From NCBI RefSeq assembly GCF_000423025.1, contig NZ_AUHE01000001.1, positions 1 to 64,000 on the forward strand: DNA of 64,000 nt, read 5' to 3'. Below are positions 25,226-34,547 of the stretch, one piece after another (within the stretch, counting starts at the first letter, position 1; each line of letters opens with the position of its first letter). The position numbers were made by a program, and so were the translations under genes. The DNA is from Gordonia shandongensis DSM 45094. GTDB taxonomy: Bacteria > Actinomycetota > Actinomycetes > Mycobacteriales > Mycobacteriaceae. The notes under the pieces were generated by a model. It was not told the origin of the DNA and made no database searches. It saw only the letters and a program-made list of their open reading frames with translations.

Positions 25226-25899
25226 TTCGTCACCACGCTCCGTCCGAAGCCGCGTTCGCGTGCGACATCGGCGAGCAGGTCGCGCAGCTGTCGTCGGCCT
25301 CGGTGCAGCCTCGACATCACGGTGCCGATGGGGGTCTCCATGATCTCGGCGATCTCCTTGTAGGGAAGTCCCTCCACATCGGCGTAGTAGACGGCCATGC
25401 GGAAGTCCTCGGGAAGTTTGCTCAACGCGTCCTTGATCTCGTCGTCCGGCAGCGCTTCGAGGGCTTCGATCTCGGCCGATTTGAGTCCGGTCGACGAATG
25501 CTCGGCGGTCGCCGCGAGCTGCCAGTCGGTGATCTCATCGGTCGGATACTGCGCGGGCTGCCGCTGCTTCTTGCGGTACGAGTTGATGTACGTGTTCGTC
25601 AGGATGCGATACAGCCACGCCTTGAGGTTCGTCCCCTCGCGGAACGAACGGAACGCCGAGAACGCCTTGATGTAGGTCTCCTGAACCAGGTCTTCGGCGT
25701 CCGCGGGATTGCGGGTCATCCGCAGCGCGGCGCCGTACATCTGATCGAGCAGCGGCAGGGCATCACGCTCGAAACGTTCGGTGAGCTGCTCGGACGTCTC
25801 AGCGGGCTGGTCGGACTGTGGACTCTCCGGCACGGGGTTCCCTTCATTGGAAATGTGCTCTCTCAAGTCTAGCGATCGCTCGAGTACTGCGGCACTCAC
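25222..25899 (-). CDS. sigH: SigH ECF sigma factor
   Basis: 225-residue ECF sigma factor of the SigH/SigR type, master regulator of the thiol-oxidative and heat response. Region 2 includes [26 protein letters not shown] and [17 protein letters not shown]; region 4 includes [41 protein letters not shown]. Two starts are possible: a GTG at 25899 with AGGAGG 11 bases upstream, or a GTG at 25833 (residue 23) with GAAGGGA six bases upstream, giving a shorter form of about 203 residues like mycobacterial SigH. The two forms recall the long and short forms of Streptomyces SigR. A SigH-type promoter lies just upstream. Confidence 0.96.
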   Translation of the reverse strand: MSAAVLERSLDLREHISNEGNPVPESPQSDQPAETSEQLTERFERDALPLLDQMYGAALRMTRNPADAEDLVQETYIKAFSAFRSFREGTNLKAWLYRILTNTYINSYRKKQRQPAQYPTDEITDWQLAATAEHSSTGLKSAEIEALEALPDDEIKDALSKLPEDFRMAVYYADVEGLPYKEIAEIMETPIGTVMSRLHRGRRQLRDLLADVARERGFGRSVVTK

Positions 25900-25940
25900 G
25901 TCGGCATCGCCCTCCTGCGGTGGTCGGTCATCGCTTCGGA

Positions 25941-25967
25941 CAACACGTGCGGGCCCCCGATTGTTCC
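25941..25967 (-). promoter_or_regulatory. SigH-type promoter of sigH (autoregulation)
   Basis: On the minus strand GGAAC (25967-25963) and GTTG (25944-25941) are separated by 18 bases. This fits the SigH/SigR consensus GGAAT-N16-20-GTT with one mismatch. It lies 42 bases upstream of the longer sigH start, the expected place for the self-induced promoter known in homologues. Confidence 0.65.
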
Positions 25968-26030
25968 GCGACCCCGCCGGTCGGTCGGCCCCCGAGTGCG
26001 TCCCGGCCGCTCGCGTGCCAGCATGAGGAC

Positions 26031-26840
26031 ATGTGCGGACGGTATGCGGTCACCACCGATCCGGCTCGTCTCGCGGCTGAGATCGACGCGGTCGACGAGG
26101 TGTCGGACGGTGCCCGAAACGGGGCCCCGGCCGCCGCCGACGGTCTGGTGAGCTACAACGTGGCACCGTCGACGACGGTGATGACGGTGGTCGACCGCCA
26201 CGATCACGGCCGCCCCGAGGACCCCGCGCGCCGCCGCGTGCGCGCCATGCGATGGGGACTGGTGCCGTCGTGGTCGACGGACGTCGCGAGCGGTCCCCTG
26301 CTGTTCAACGCCCGCGCCGAGACCCTCGCGGAGAAGCCCGCATTCCGCCGCTCACTGCCGGGCAAACGCGCACTCATCCCGATGGACGGGTGGTACGAGT
26401 GGCGTCCCGGGCCGGCCGGCTCCGACGGCAAGCCGAGCAAGATCCCGTTCTACATGCGCCCCCGCGACGGTTCGCGCCTGTTCATGGGCGCCCTGTGGGC
26501 GGCGTGGCGGCCGCCGCGGGCGCGCGCCGCCGGCGACGACAGCGAGTGGTTGTCGAGCACGACGATCATCACCACCGACGCGGTCGGCCCGCTGACGCAG
26601 GTGCACCACCGGATGCCGTTGATCATGCCCGTCGAGCACTGGGACCGGTGGCTCGACCCCGACCGACCCGTGGACGCGTCCCTCCTGGCCCCGCCCGACG
26701 GCGCCCTGGTCGACGCCATCGAGATCCGGGAGGTCGCCCCGCTGGTGAACCGCGTCGCCAACGACGGACCGGAACTCATCGCCGGCGTCTGTGGGTCGGC
26801 GGCGTCTGGGGGCCGGCGGCGTCCGGCGATTTACGAGTAA
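26031..26840 (+). CDS. SRAP (HMCES/YedK) abasic-site protein
   Basis: 269 residues. The protein starts MCGRY, putting the catalytic cysteine at position 2 after methionine removal. The other active-site residues are the N of SYNVAPS, the E of DGWYEWRPG and the H of [10 protein letters not shown], all conserved in SRAP proteins. The family forms a stable thiazolidine crosslink with abasic sites in single-stranded DNA and protects them during replication. It corresponds to Rv3226c. The frame is open upstream, but only the ATG at 26031 gives the required Cys2; GAGGA stands just before it. Its last ten bases overlap the end of the convergent monooxygenase gene. Confidence 0.93.
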   Translation: MCGRYAVTTDPARLAAEIDAVDEVSDGARNGAPAAADGLVSYNVAPSTTVMTVVDRHDHGRPEDPARRRVRAMRWGLVPSWSTDVASGPLLFNARAETLAEKPAFRRSLPGKRALIPMDGWYEWRPGPAGSDGKPSKIPFYMRPRDGSRLFMGALWAAWRPPRARAAGDDSEWLSSTTIITTDAVGPLTQVHHRMPLIMPVEHWDRWLDPDRPVDASLLAPPDGALVDAIEIREVAPLVNRVANDGPELIAGVCGSAASGGRRRPAIYE

Positions 26841-28327
26841 GCGTAGTCCGAGAGCGGGAATCGCGCCTGCTCGCGGAGCGTGGTGAGGGTGGCGTCGGGC
26901 CGCAGCAGGGTGGCCTCCCCGTGCTGGTTGAAGTAGTAGCTGCGCGATCCGCTGCAGTCGCCCGCATAGAACACCGAGGACTGCAGGTTGCGGGTCGCTC
27001 GCTGCAGGAAGCGGTCGTTCGCCTCCTCGGTGACCTCGAAGCGGTCGACGCCGCGACGGCGCAGTTCGCCGAACAGCCGCGCGATGTGCTTCATCTGTCC
27101 CTCGATGGTCGTGAAGTACGACAGGCCGCTGTACGAGTACGGACTGTTCAACGTCAGGAAGTTCGGGAACCGCGGAACGGTGATGCCCTGGTACGCCTGG
27201 AAGCGACCGGCCCGCCACCAGGCGCCGAGGTCACGACCGCCGCGACCGATGATCGTGAACGCCGGGAAGTTCACATCCCACAGGTTGAACCCGGTGGCCA
27301 GGACGAGGGTGTCGACGGCGACCCGCGTCCCGTCGGCGGTGACGAGGCCGTCGGGTTCCACGCGGGCGATCGAGCCGGTCTCCAACGCCACGGTCGGACG
27401 GTTGAACACGCGGAAGTAGTCGTTGGAGAACGTGGGCCGCTTGCAGCCGAAGTCGTAGTGCGGGGTCAAGGCGGCCCGAGTCCCCGCGTCGCGCACCGAC
27501 AGGCGCAGATGCGCCTTCGACAGCAGCGCCGCCAGCCGGTTGCCCGGTTTCGCCTGCCGAAAGTGCAGCACCCCGAACACCATGAGCGCTTCGAGCATCG
27601 ACGTGTTGACCGCGCGCGCCGCCTTCTGGGTGAGCGGCACCCGCTCGAACAGCCGTTGCACGGCCGATGGAATCGGGAAGTCGACCTTCGGCACCACCCA
27701 GATCGGGGTCCGCTGGAAGACGGTGAGGGAGCGCGCCGACCGCGCGAGCTCCGGGATCAGCTGCACGGCCGTGGCGCCGGTCCCGATCACGGCGACCCTC
27801 CGGCCCGCGAAGTCGTGACCGTCGGGCCAGTCCGTGGTGTGGATGATCTCGCCGGCGAACGAGTCCATCCCCGGAAAGTCCGGGGTGTGCGGTTGGGAGA
27901 GGAATCCGGTCGCGGTCACCAGGTAGCGGCAGGTCCGCCGGGCACCGTCGGCCGTGTGCACGGTCCAGTGGCCGCCGTGGTCGTCCCACTCCGCACGCTC
28001 CACGGTGACCCCGAACTCCATGCTGCGCCGCAGGTCGTAGGTGTCGGCGATGTGCTCCGCGTACGCCTTGAGCTCGGCTCCGGGGGCGAACAGGCGCGAC
28101 CAGTGCGGGTTCGGCGCGAACGAGTACGAGTAGGTCACCGAGGCGATGTCGACCGCCAGGCCCGGGTAGTGGTTGACATGCCACGTCCCGCCCAGATCGT
28201 CCTCGCGTTCGAGGATCGCGATGGAGTCGACGCCCTGGCGGCGGAATTCGATGCCCGCGCCCATGCCGCCGAATCCGGCGCCGACGATCACCACCTCGTG
28301 GTCGAGCCCGTGTCCGTCCGTCATCAT
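26831..28327 (-). CDS. Flavin-containing monooxygenase, Baeyer-Villiger type
   Basis: 498 residues. FAD-binding GAGFGGMG (about 16-23), a second Rossmann motif GTGATAVQLIPELA for NADPH, and FAGEIIHTTDWPD between them, which matches the type I Baeyer-Villiger fingerprint F-x-G-x3-H-x3-W. LVLATGFNLWD is the usual late ATG motif. It should insert oxygen into ketones or oxidise soft heteroatoms using NADPH and O2; the substrate cannot be told. The second of two adjacent ATGs (28324) has the better distance from GGAGG. A palindrome 31 bases upstream of the first ATG is a candidate operator. Confidence 0.87.
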   Translation of the reverse strand: MMTDGHGLDHEVVIVGAGFGGMGAGIEFRRQGVDSIAILEREDDLGGTWHVNHYPGLAVDIASVTYSYSFAPNPHWSRLFAPGAELKAYAEHIADTYDLRRSMEFGVTVERAEWDDHGGHWTVHTADGARRTCRYLVTATGFLSQPHTPDFPGMDSFAGEIIHTTDWPDGHDFAGRRVAVIGTGATAVQLIPELARSARSLTVFQRTPIWVVPKVDFPIPSAVQRLFERVPLTQKAARAVNTSMLEALMVFGVLHFRQAKPGNRLAALLSKAHLRLSVRDAGTRAALTPHYDFGCKRPTFSNDYFRVFNRPTVALETGSIARVEPDGLVTADGTRVAVDTLVLATGFNLWDVNFPAFTIIGRGGRDLGAWWRAGRFQAYQGITVPRFPNFLTLNSPYSYSGLSYFTTIEGQMKHIARLFGELRRRGVDRFEVTEEANDRFLQRATRNLQSSVFYAGDCSGSRSYYFNQHGEATLLRPDATLTTLREQARFPLSDYAYS

Positions 28328-28357
28328 CGACCTCCGTCCCGATGACCAGCAGGATGT

Positions 28358-28376
28358 CTGTGATCTGCATTCACAG
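28358..28376. promoter_or_regulatory. Candidate operator upstream of the monooxygenase gene
   Basis: CTGTGA and TCACAG form a perfect six-base inverted repeat separated by seven bases (CTGTGATCTGCATTCACAG). The spacer is one base longer than a CRP site, so a TetR- or GntR-type regulator is as likely. It sits between 31 and 49 bases upstream of the first start codon, where it would cover the promoter. Confidence 0.45.
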
Positions 28377-28429
28377 TAACGGGTTCGGCGGGCCGCGTCA
28401 CACGACAGGCCAGTCGTACGAGGAGCCGG

Positions 28430-29815
28430 TCACGCCAGGACGGCTCCCGGGTTGAACAGGCCGTCGGGGTCCAGGGCCCCTTTGACCGCGCGCATCATCG
28501 CGAGATCGACGGCGTCGCGCCCCAACTCGATCCACGCCCGCTTGGCGCGCCCGACACCGTGCTCGGCGCTGATGCTGCCACCGAGCGCGTCGACGAGGCG
28601 AAGGACGGCGTCGACGATCTCATCCTGTCTGCCGCGGGGGACGTCGACAATGTTCACGTGGAGGTTGCCGTCGCCCACGTGACCGAACAGGACCGGGGTC
28701 GCCGGCCGAGGCGAGTCGGGAAGGTCGGCGGCGAGCCGCTCGACCCCGGCGACGAGGTCGCTCATCGCCGCCGACGGCACCGTCACATCGAGCTTCACCA
28801 CCGGTGTCTGCGAGACCTCCGCGATCACCTCGGTGTGTCGTTCCCTGACCGCCCACAGTCGGTGCGCGGGGCCCGGCTCCACCGCGGCGTCGAGCACGCG
28901 GTCCTGCTCGTCGAGCACCTCGGCCAGCAGATCCGGCGTGCCCGCGCACTCCACCAGCACCGCATAGGGCACGTCCCGCCGCAGCGGGTTGCGCGCACCG
29001 GCCCGGCCCACCAGGCCCAGTCCGGTGGCCGTCATGAGTTCCGCGGCGTGCACCGGCGCCCCGGACGCCTCCACGGCGGCGACGACCCGCTGCGCGTCGG
29101 CCACGTGATTCACGCCGACCACCGCGACGGCCGTGCGTCGCGCCGGCACCACGAGCCTCACCAGGACGGCGGTGATCACCGCCAGGGTCCCCTCGCTGCC
29201 GGCGAGCAGCCCGGGCAGGTCGTAGCCGACGTTGTCCTTCCGCAGCGGCCGCCACCGACGGAAGACGTGCCCCGCGGCCGTCACCGCCTCGATGCCGAGC
29301 ACCTGCGCCCGCATGCTGCCGTACCGGATCACATGGACGCCGCCCGCATTGGTCGCCACCATCCCGCCGATGGTCGCCGAGTCGCGTGCGGCCAGGTCGA
29401 CGCCGACCGTCAGACCCGCCTTCCGCGCGGCGGCGCGCACATCGGCCAGGACCGCGCCTGCGCCCACCGGAATGCACCGATCCGCGGTGTCGACCGCGCC
29501 GATGCCGGCCATCCGTCGCGTCGACAGGATCACCGACGGCCCGGACACGCTCGGCTGCGCCCCGCCCACCAGCCCGGTGTTGCCGCCCTGCGGCGTCACC
29601 GGCACCCGCGCGTCCGCGCAGGCCGCGACGACCGCGGCGGTCTGCGCCGTGTCGGCGGGCCGGACCACCACCGTCGACTCCGGTGACCGCCACCGACCCG
29701 TCCAGTCCGTCCGGTACGACTCGGTGGTCGCCGGGTCGGTGAGGACGTGCGCGTCGCCGACGATCCGACGGAGTGCGGTCGGCAACGCCGTCGTCGCGGC
29801 GCGGTCGGTTGGCAT
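28430..29815 (-). CDS. FAD-binding oxidase, glycolate oxidase/D-lactate dehydrogenase type
   Basis: 461 residues of the GlcD/DLD (VAO) family. FAD_binding_4 domain: TPQGGNTGLVGGA and DLAARDSATIGGMVATNAGG. The FAD-oxidase C-terminal domain has FGHVGDGNLHVNI and SISAEHGVGRAKR, which carry the metal or substrate histidines in D-2-hydroxyacid dehydrogenases. It likely oxidises a 2-hydroxyacid such as D-lactate, glycolate or D-2-hydroxyglutarate. The start at 29815 has GGAGG six bases upstream; a longer open frame to 29905 would run into the divergent gene. No GlcE/GlcF partner is present. Confidence 0.87.
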   Translation of the reverse strand: MPTDRAATTALPTALRRIVGDAHVLTDPATTESYRTDWTGRWRSPESTVVVRPADTAQTAAVVAACADARVPVTPQGGNTGLVGGAQPSVSGPSVILSTRRMAGIGAVDTADRCIPVGAGAVLADVRAAARKAGLTVGVDLAARDSATIGGMVATNAGGVHVIRYGSMRAQVLGIEAVTAAGHVFRRWRPLRKDNVGYDLPGLLAGSEGTLAVITAVLVRLVVPARRTAVAVVGVNHVADAQRVVAAVEASGAPVHAAELMTATGLGLVGRAGARNPLRRDVPYAVLVECAGTPDLLAEVLDEQDRVLDAAVEPGPAHRLWAVRERHTEVIAEVSQTPVVKLDVTVPSAAMSDLVAGVERLAADLPDSPRPATPVLFGHVGDGNLHVNIVDVPRGRQDEIVDAVLRLVDALGGSISAEHGVGRAKRAWIELGRDAVDLAMMRAVKGALDPDGLFNPGAVLA

Positions 29816-29847
29816 GATGGCCTCCAGAGGGTTGAACACACGGCGTT

Positions 29848-29862
29848 GAACTCGGGGAGTTC
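29848..29862. promoter_or_regulatory. Short inverted repeat in a divergent promoter region
   Basis: GAACTC-GGG-GAGTTC, a perfect six-base inverted repeat, lies in the 80-base region between the FAD oxidase and the quinone oxidoreductase genes. GTTGAAC also occurs twice nearby. It could be an operator shared by both genes; the evidence is only its position and symmetry. Confidence 0.3.
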
Positions 29863-29895
29863 GACCACACAGGCACGCGAAGGAGCAGTGAGAAC

Positions 29896-30822
29896 GTGGC
29901 CACACAGATCATCGCACCGCAGTACGGCGACCCCGTCGAGGTGCTCGAGCCGACGCAGACCGAGATCCCCCGTCCCGGCCCCACCGAGGTGGTGGTGCGG
30001 GTCCGCGCGGCGGGCCTCAACCCGTACGACGTGAAGCTGGTGCGCGGCGACATGGGCGCCGACCCCGACCGGCTGCCGCTGCGTCCCGGCGGGGAGGCCG
30101 CGGGCGTGGTCGACTCCGCCGGCGCCGACTCCGGCTTCCGGCGCGGCGACGACGTGGTGGTCTACCCGGCGACGGGCGCGTTCGCCGAATACGTGATCGC
30201 CGACGGCGAGTCCGTCCATCCGATGCCCCCGGGGCTCGGCTTCCCGGAGGCGGCGTCGCTGCTGCTGGCCGGCGTCACGGCGGTCGACGCCCTCGCCACC
30301 CTCGAGATCGACGCCACCGACGTGCTGCTCGTGCACGGCGGAGCGGGCGCGGTCGGGTCGATCGTCGTCGCCGAGGCCGTCGCGGCCGGCGCCACCGTGG
30401 TCGCGACCGCGTCGCCTCGCAACCACGCCTACCTCGCCGACCTCGGCGCCACGCCGGTCGCGTACGGTCCGGGCCTCGCGGACGCGGTCCGCGACGCGGT
30501 CGGCTCGGCGGTCTTCACCGCCGCCGTCGACACCGTCGGCACCGACGAGGCCGTCGACGTCTCGCTCGCACTGATGCCCGCGCACCGGATCGTGAGCATC
30601 GCCGCCTGGTCCCGCGCCGACGACGGGATCGTCCTGCTCTCCGGGGGCGGTGAACGCAGTCGTCACCATCGGCGGGCCGCAGTGGAACCGCTGCTCGCCG
30701 ACGCCGCCTCGGGTCGAATCCGGGTCGACGTGGTCCGCACCTTCGGGTTCGACGACGCCGGCGACGCATTCACCGAACTCGCCGCCGCCCATCCGCGCGG
30801 GAAGTTCGTGTTCGTGCCCTGA
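29896..30822 (+). CDS. Quinone oxidoreductase/zinc-free alcohol dehydrogenase (MDR family)
   Basis: 308-residue medium-chain reductase. GroES-like N-terminal domain (RVRAAGLNPYDVKLVRGD) and a Rossmann domain with VLLVHGGAGAVGSIVVAEA for NADPH. The catalytic and structural zinc cysteines of alcohol dehydrogenases are absent, so it belongs with the quinone oxidoreductases. GTG start at 29896 with AGGAG 11 bases upstream. Divergent from the FAD oxidase gene; the two may share regulation. Confidence 0.88.
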   Translation: MATQIIAPQYGDPVEVLEPTQTEIPRPGPTEVVVRVRAAGLNPYDVKLVRGDMGADPDRLPLRPGGEAAGVVDSAGADSGFRRGDDVVVYPATGAFAEYVIADGESVHPMPPGLGFPEAASLLLAGVTAVDALATLEIDATDVLLVHGGAGAVGSIVVAEAVAAGATVVATASPRNHAYLADLGATPVAYGPGLADAVRDAVGSAVFTAAVDTVGTDEAVDVSLALMPAHRIVSIAAWSRADDGIVLLSGGGERSRHHRRAAVEPLLADAASGRIRVDVVRTFGFDDAGDAFTELAAAHPRGKFVFVP

Positions 30823-30849
30823 CGTCCGCCCCGCACCGGAGGTCCGGCG

Positions 30850-31032
30850 TCACGATCTGCGGAACAGCAGCGTGGCGGCGCCGACCACCGCGAGGCCGAT
30901 CAGGACGATCCAGAACGCCGCCTTCAGCAGGGGGCCGATGATCGACAGCGCGATCAGGACCGCGATGACGATGAGGACGATCTTCCAGACGTCGGTGCCG
31001 CCGGACTTCTTCGGGGTCAACTCTGTGCTCAT
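30850..31032 (-). CDS. Small two-helix membrane protein, unknown function
   Basis: 60 residues. After a polar N-terminus (MSTELTPKKSGGTDV) come two adjoining hydrophobic stretches, WKIVLIVIAVLIALSIIGPLL and AAFWIVLIGLAVVGAATLLF, and a basic end RRS, consistent with a helical hairpin in the membrane. The ATG lies just inside the 133-base region shared with the aldo/keto reductase gene. I recognise no family. Confidence 0.6.
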   Translation of the reverse strand: MSTELTPKKSGGTDVWKIVLIVIAVLIALSIIGPLLKAAFWIVLIGLAVVGAATLLFRRS

Positions 31033-31129
31033 GACTCCACCGTGGCCCGTCGATCCGCCGCTGTCACCCCCGGGCGGCCGAACCCCGGGGAAAGATCAGG
31101 GTGGTCCCCCACCGAATCCCGGTCCGTTC

Positions 31130-31156
31130 GGAATACCGAACCCGCGCGACCGCGTT
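31130..31156 (+). promoter_or_regulatory. SigH-type promoter of the aldo/keto reductase gene
   Basis: GGAAT (31130-31134) and GTT (31154-31156) separated by 19 bases match the SigH/SigR consensus GGAAT-N16-20-GTT exactly. The start codon is nine bases beyond the GTT and has no ribosome site in front, so the transcript is probably leaderless or nearly so. Confidence 0.65.
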
Positions 31157-31165
31157 GTACCGGGC

Positions 31166-32008
31166 ATGGAGCAGACGACCATTCCCCAGATCACTCTGAA
31201 CAACGGCGTCACGATCCCGCAGCTCGGCTTCGGGGTCTTCCAGATCCCGCCGGCCGAGACCAAGGACGCGGTGCTGGCCGCGCTGGAGGCGGGATACCGG
31301 CACATCGACACGGCGCAGATGTACGGCAACGAACGGGAGGTCGGCGAGGCCGTCCGCGAATCGGGTGTCCCGCGCGAGGACGTGTTCGTCACGAGCAAGC
31401 TCAACAACAACGCCCACGATCCCGAGGTCGCCCGCACGGCGACGGCGAGGTCCATCGATGCGCTGGGCATCGGCCCGCTCGACCTGTACCTGATCCACTG
31501 GCCGATGCCGGGCGTCGGCGACTACGTGGAGACCTGGCGCGCCATGGAGCGGTTCGCCGAGGACGGGCACGCCCGCGCCGTCGGCGTCTCGAACTTTCAA
31601 CCCGCCCACCTGGAGCGGCTCTTCGCCGAGACCGACATCGTCCCCGCCGTCAACCAGATCGAGGTGCACCCGTACCTGTCGCAGGTGTCGCTGCGGGAGT
31701 TCAACCGGAGCCACGGCATCGCCACCGAGGCGTGGTCGCCGATCGCCCAGGGCGACGTGCTCGACGATGCGGTCCTGGGCTCCGTCGCCGCCGAGACCGA
31801 CCGGACGGTGGCGCAGGTGACGCTGCGCTGGCATCTGCAGCACGGCAACATCGTGTTCCCGAAATCGGTGACGCCGGCGCGGATCGCCGAGAACGCCGCA
31901 CTGTTCGACTTCGCCCTCACCGCCGAGCAGATGGCGCGCATCGATGCGCTCAACGTCGATCGTCGACGGGGCCCGCATCCCGACGAGTTCACCATGATCC
32001 CCGACTGA
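31166..32008 (+). CDS. Aldo/keto reductase
   Basis: 280 residues, (alpha/beta)8-barrel NADPH-dependent reductase of the AKR5-like prokaryotic group. The catalytic tetrad is D48 and Y53 (HIDTAQMYGNE), K78 (FVTSKLNNN) and H111 (LYLIHWPMP). GVSNFQP and FPKSVTPARIAEN bind substrate and NADPH. It reduces aldehydes or ketones such as methylglyoxal-type carbonyls. A consensus SigH promoter directly upstream suggests induction by thiol-oxidative stress, which fits a role in removing reactive carbonyls. Confidence 0.92.
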   Translation: MEQTTIPQITLNNGVTIPQLGFGVFQIPPAETKDAVLAALEAGYRHIDTAQMYGNEREVGEAVRESGVPREDVFVTSKLNNNAHDPEVARTATARSIDALGIGPLDLYLIHWPMPGVGDYVETWRAMERFAEDGHARAVGVSNFQPAHLERLFAETDIVPAVNQIEVHPYLSQVSLREFNRSHGIATEAWSPIAQGDVLDDAVLGSVAAETDRTVAQVTLRWHLQHGNIVFPKSVTPARIAENAALFDFALTAEQMARIDALNVDRRRGPHPDEFTMIPD

Positions 32009-32032
32009 CCGTCGATCTCCTACGATCGGCGC

Positions 32033-33202
32033 ATGAGGTTCTCCCGCCGCGCCGAGGCAGTCACTCCGTTCTATGCGATGGAGTTCGGCAAACACGCCGC
32101 CGCGCTGGAGGCCTCCGGCGTCCACGTGGTGAAGCTCAACATCGGTGAGCCCGACTTCGGCGCCCCGCCCGCCTTCCTCCGTGAGATCCGGCGCATCAGC
32201 GACGGACGACCGCTGGCGTACACCGGGGCGCTCGGCCTCGACGAGTTGCGGGCGGCGATCGCCCGGTTCACCGCCCACCGGTTCGGTGCCGACGTCTCGC
32301 CCGATCGCGTCGTGGTGACCACGGGCGCCTCCGCGGCGCTGCTGCTGTCGTGCGCGGCGCTCATCGACCCGGGCGACGAGGTGCTGGTGGGCGATCCGTC
32401 GTATCCGTGCAATCGGCGGTTCGCCGAGAGCTTCGGAGGCCGGGTGCGCCTCCTGCCGACGACTCCGCAGAGCCGGTTCCAGCTCGACGCCGACACCATC
32501 GAGCGCAACTGGAGCGGCGCCACCCGCGGCGTGATGGTCGCGACGCCGTCGAACCCGACCGGCACGTCGATCCCGTACGACGAGTTGGTGCGCCTGTGCG
32601 GTACGGTCGCCGACCGCGGCGGGTGGCGGATCGTCGACGAGATCTACCTCGGTCTGGCCGATGACGGTCCGGACGGTCCGCCGCGAAGCATCGCCGCCGA
32701 CGATCCGGGGGCCGTGGTCGTCGGCAGCTTCTCCAAGTATTTCGGGATGACCGGGTGGCGCCTCGGGTGGGCGATCGTCCCCGAGGCCATGGTTCCGGTG
32801 GCCGAACGCCTGGGACAGAACTACTACATCTGTCCGCCGACGCCGTCCCAGGTCGCGGCGCTGACCTGCTTCGAGACCGAGACCCTCGCGGTGGCCGAGG
32901 ACCGGCGCGCGCAGTTCGCGGCCCGGCGGACGCGCGTCCTCGACGGACTGCAGCGCATCGGCCTCGACGTGCCCGTTCGGCCCGACGGCGCGTTCTACGT
33001 GTACGTCGACGTCGGTGAGACGGGGCTGACGGCCACCGAGTTCTGCGAGGTCGCATTGGCGAGGGCGCACGTCGCGCTGACACCGGGTAAGGATTTCGGC
33101 GAGGCGGGCGCCGAGCAGTTCGTCCGCCTGAGCTATGCGGCCGCCGAGGACGACCTCGACTCGGCGATCGAACGGCTCGGGGATCTCCTGGCCACGCTCT
33201 GA
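32033..33202 (+). CDS. PLP-dependent aminotransferase, class I/II
   Basis: 389 residues of the AspB-type fold I family. The pyridoxal phosphate lysine is K235 in [21 protein letters not shown] at 174-178, D202 and Y205 (VDEIYLGL) hold the cofactor, and R-L-S-Y near the end (QFVRLSYAA) has the arginine for the substrate carboxylate. Amino donor and acceptor cannot be told from sequence. It is 66 bases ahead of aroA in the same direction, which would fit an aromatic or aspartate aminotransferase, but this is only context. Confidence 0.9.
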   Translation: MRFSRRAEAVTPFYAMEFGKHAAALEASGVHVVKLNIGEPDFGAPPAFLREIRRISDGRPLAYTGALGLDELRAAIARFTAHRFGADVSPDRVVVTTGASAALLLSCAALIDPGDEVLVGDPSYPCNRRFAESFGGRVRLLPTTPQSRFQLDADTIERNWSGATRGVMVATPSNPTGTSIPYDELVRLCGTVADRGGWRIVDEIYLGLADDGPDGPPRSIAADDPGAVVVGSFSKYFGMTGWRLGWAIVPEAMVPVAERLGQNYYICPPTPSQVAALTCFETETLAVAEDRRAQFAARRTRVLDGLQRIGLDVPVRPDGAFYVYVDVGETGLTATEFCEVALARAHVALTPGKDFGEAGAEQFVRLSYAAAEDDLDSAIERLGDLLATL

Positions 33203-33269
33203 GCGACCCGCCGCGCACCCGCCCGTACGCCATGACCTGCGCCGACCGGCTCATGAGAGACTGGAGGCC

Positions 33270-34547
33270 ATGAGCACCTGGGTTGCGCCGTTCCCCGACC
33301 GCCCCGTCGACGCCACCGTCGACCTCCCCGGATCGAAGTCCATCACCAACCGTGCGCTGATTCTCGCCGCGCTCGCCGACGGACCATCGCACCTCACCGG
33401 AACGCTCCGCAGCCGGGACACCGACCTCATGATCGACGCCCTGACCGCACTCGGCGCGGGCGTACGCGTCGACCCGACCGATCCGACCGCCGTGACGATC
33501 ACGCCGGCGCCGCTGCACGGCGGCTCGGTGGACTGCGGGCTGGCGGGCACCGTGATGCGGTTCCTGCCGGCCGTCGCGGCTCTCGCCGACGGCGACGTCG
33601 CCTTCGACGGCGACGAGCAGGCGCGCAGCCGGCCGCTGGGCACCGTCCTGGACGCCCTCCGATCGCTCGGCGCCCGCATCGACGGTTCGGGACTCCCGTT
33701 CACCGTGCACGGACAGGGTGCGCTCGCCGGCGGCGAGGTCACCATCGACGCCTCGGCGTCCTCGCAGTTCGTGTCGGGGCTCCTGCTCTCCGGGGCACGT
33801 TTCGACCGCGGCGTGGACATCGCTCACGTGGGTGCACCCGTGCCGTCGATGCCTCACGTCGACATGACCGTCGCGATGTTGCGCGAGTCCGGCGTCGAGG
33901 TGCTGGTCGATGAGGCCTCGCCGCGGTGGACCGTGGCCCCCTCGCGCATCGGTGCGGTCGACCGCGCGATCGAACCCGACCTGTCGAACGCCTCGGCGTT
34001 CCTCGCGGCGGCCGTCGCGACCGGCGGCCGCGTGAGCGTCCCGCGGTGGCCGGCCCGGACCACCCAGCCGGGTGCGGCGGTCACCGAGATCCTGGAGCGG
34101 CTGGGCGCCGTCGTCGCACACGACGCCGACGGCCTGCTGACGGTGCGCGGACCCGCGCGGATCGCACCGATCGACGTCGACCTGCACGACGTCGGGGAGC
34201 TCACCCCGACCGTCGCCGCCCTGTGCGCACTGGCCGACGGCACGTCGGTCCTCCGCGGCATCGCGCACCTGCGGGGCCACGAGACCGACCGGCTCGCCGC
34301 GCTGAGCGCCGAGATCGGCAGGATCGGCGGCGACTGCCGGGAGACCGACGACGGGCTGGTGATCGTCGGCGGCGCCGACCTGCACTCCGCGGTGTGGCGC
34401 ACCTACGCCGACCACCGCATGGCGACCGCCGGATCGATCCTCGGCCTGCGGGTCCGCGATCTGGCGGTGCAGGACGTGCAGACCACCGCGAAGACGCTCC
34501 CGGACTTCATCGACATGTGGGAGACGATGGCGGGGTCGGCCGCGTGA
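33270..34547 (+). CDS. aroA: AroA: 3-phosphoshikimate 1-carboxyvinyltransferase
   Basis: 425-residue EPSP synthase, sixth step of the shikimate pathway, joining phosphoenolpyruvate to shikimate-3-phosphate. Substrate sites are visible: [14 protein letters not shown] (K23, S24, R28), [12 protein letters not shown] (the L-A-G-T-x-x-R segment), [17 protein letters not shown] and [12 protein letters not shown]. The alanine in LAGT, where classic enzymes have LGNAGT, is usual for actinobacterial forms. The ATG at 33270 is preceded by GGAGG. It overlaps rsgA by four bases (GTGA). Confidence 0.96.
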   Translation: MSTWVAPFPDRPVDATVDLPGSKSITNRALILAALADGPSHLTGTLRSRDTDLMIDALTALGAGVRVDPTDPTAVTITPAPLHGGSVDCGLAGTVMRFLPAVAALADGDVAFDGDEQARSRPLGTVLDALRSLGARIDGSGLPFTVHGQGALAGGEVTIDASASSQFVSGLLLSGARFDRGVDIAHVGAPVPSMPHVDMTVAMLRESGVEVLVDEASPRWTVAPSRIGAVDRAIEPDLSNASAFLAAAVATGGRVSVPRWPARTTQPGAAVTEILERLGAVVAHDADGLLTVRGPARIAPIDVDLHDVGELTPTVAALCALADGTSVLRGIAHLRGHETDRLAALSAEIGRIGGDCRETDDGLVIVGGADLHSAVWRTYADHRMATAGSILGLRVRDLAVQDVQTTAKTLPDFIDMWETMAGSAA

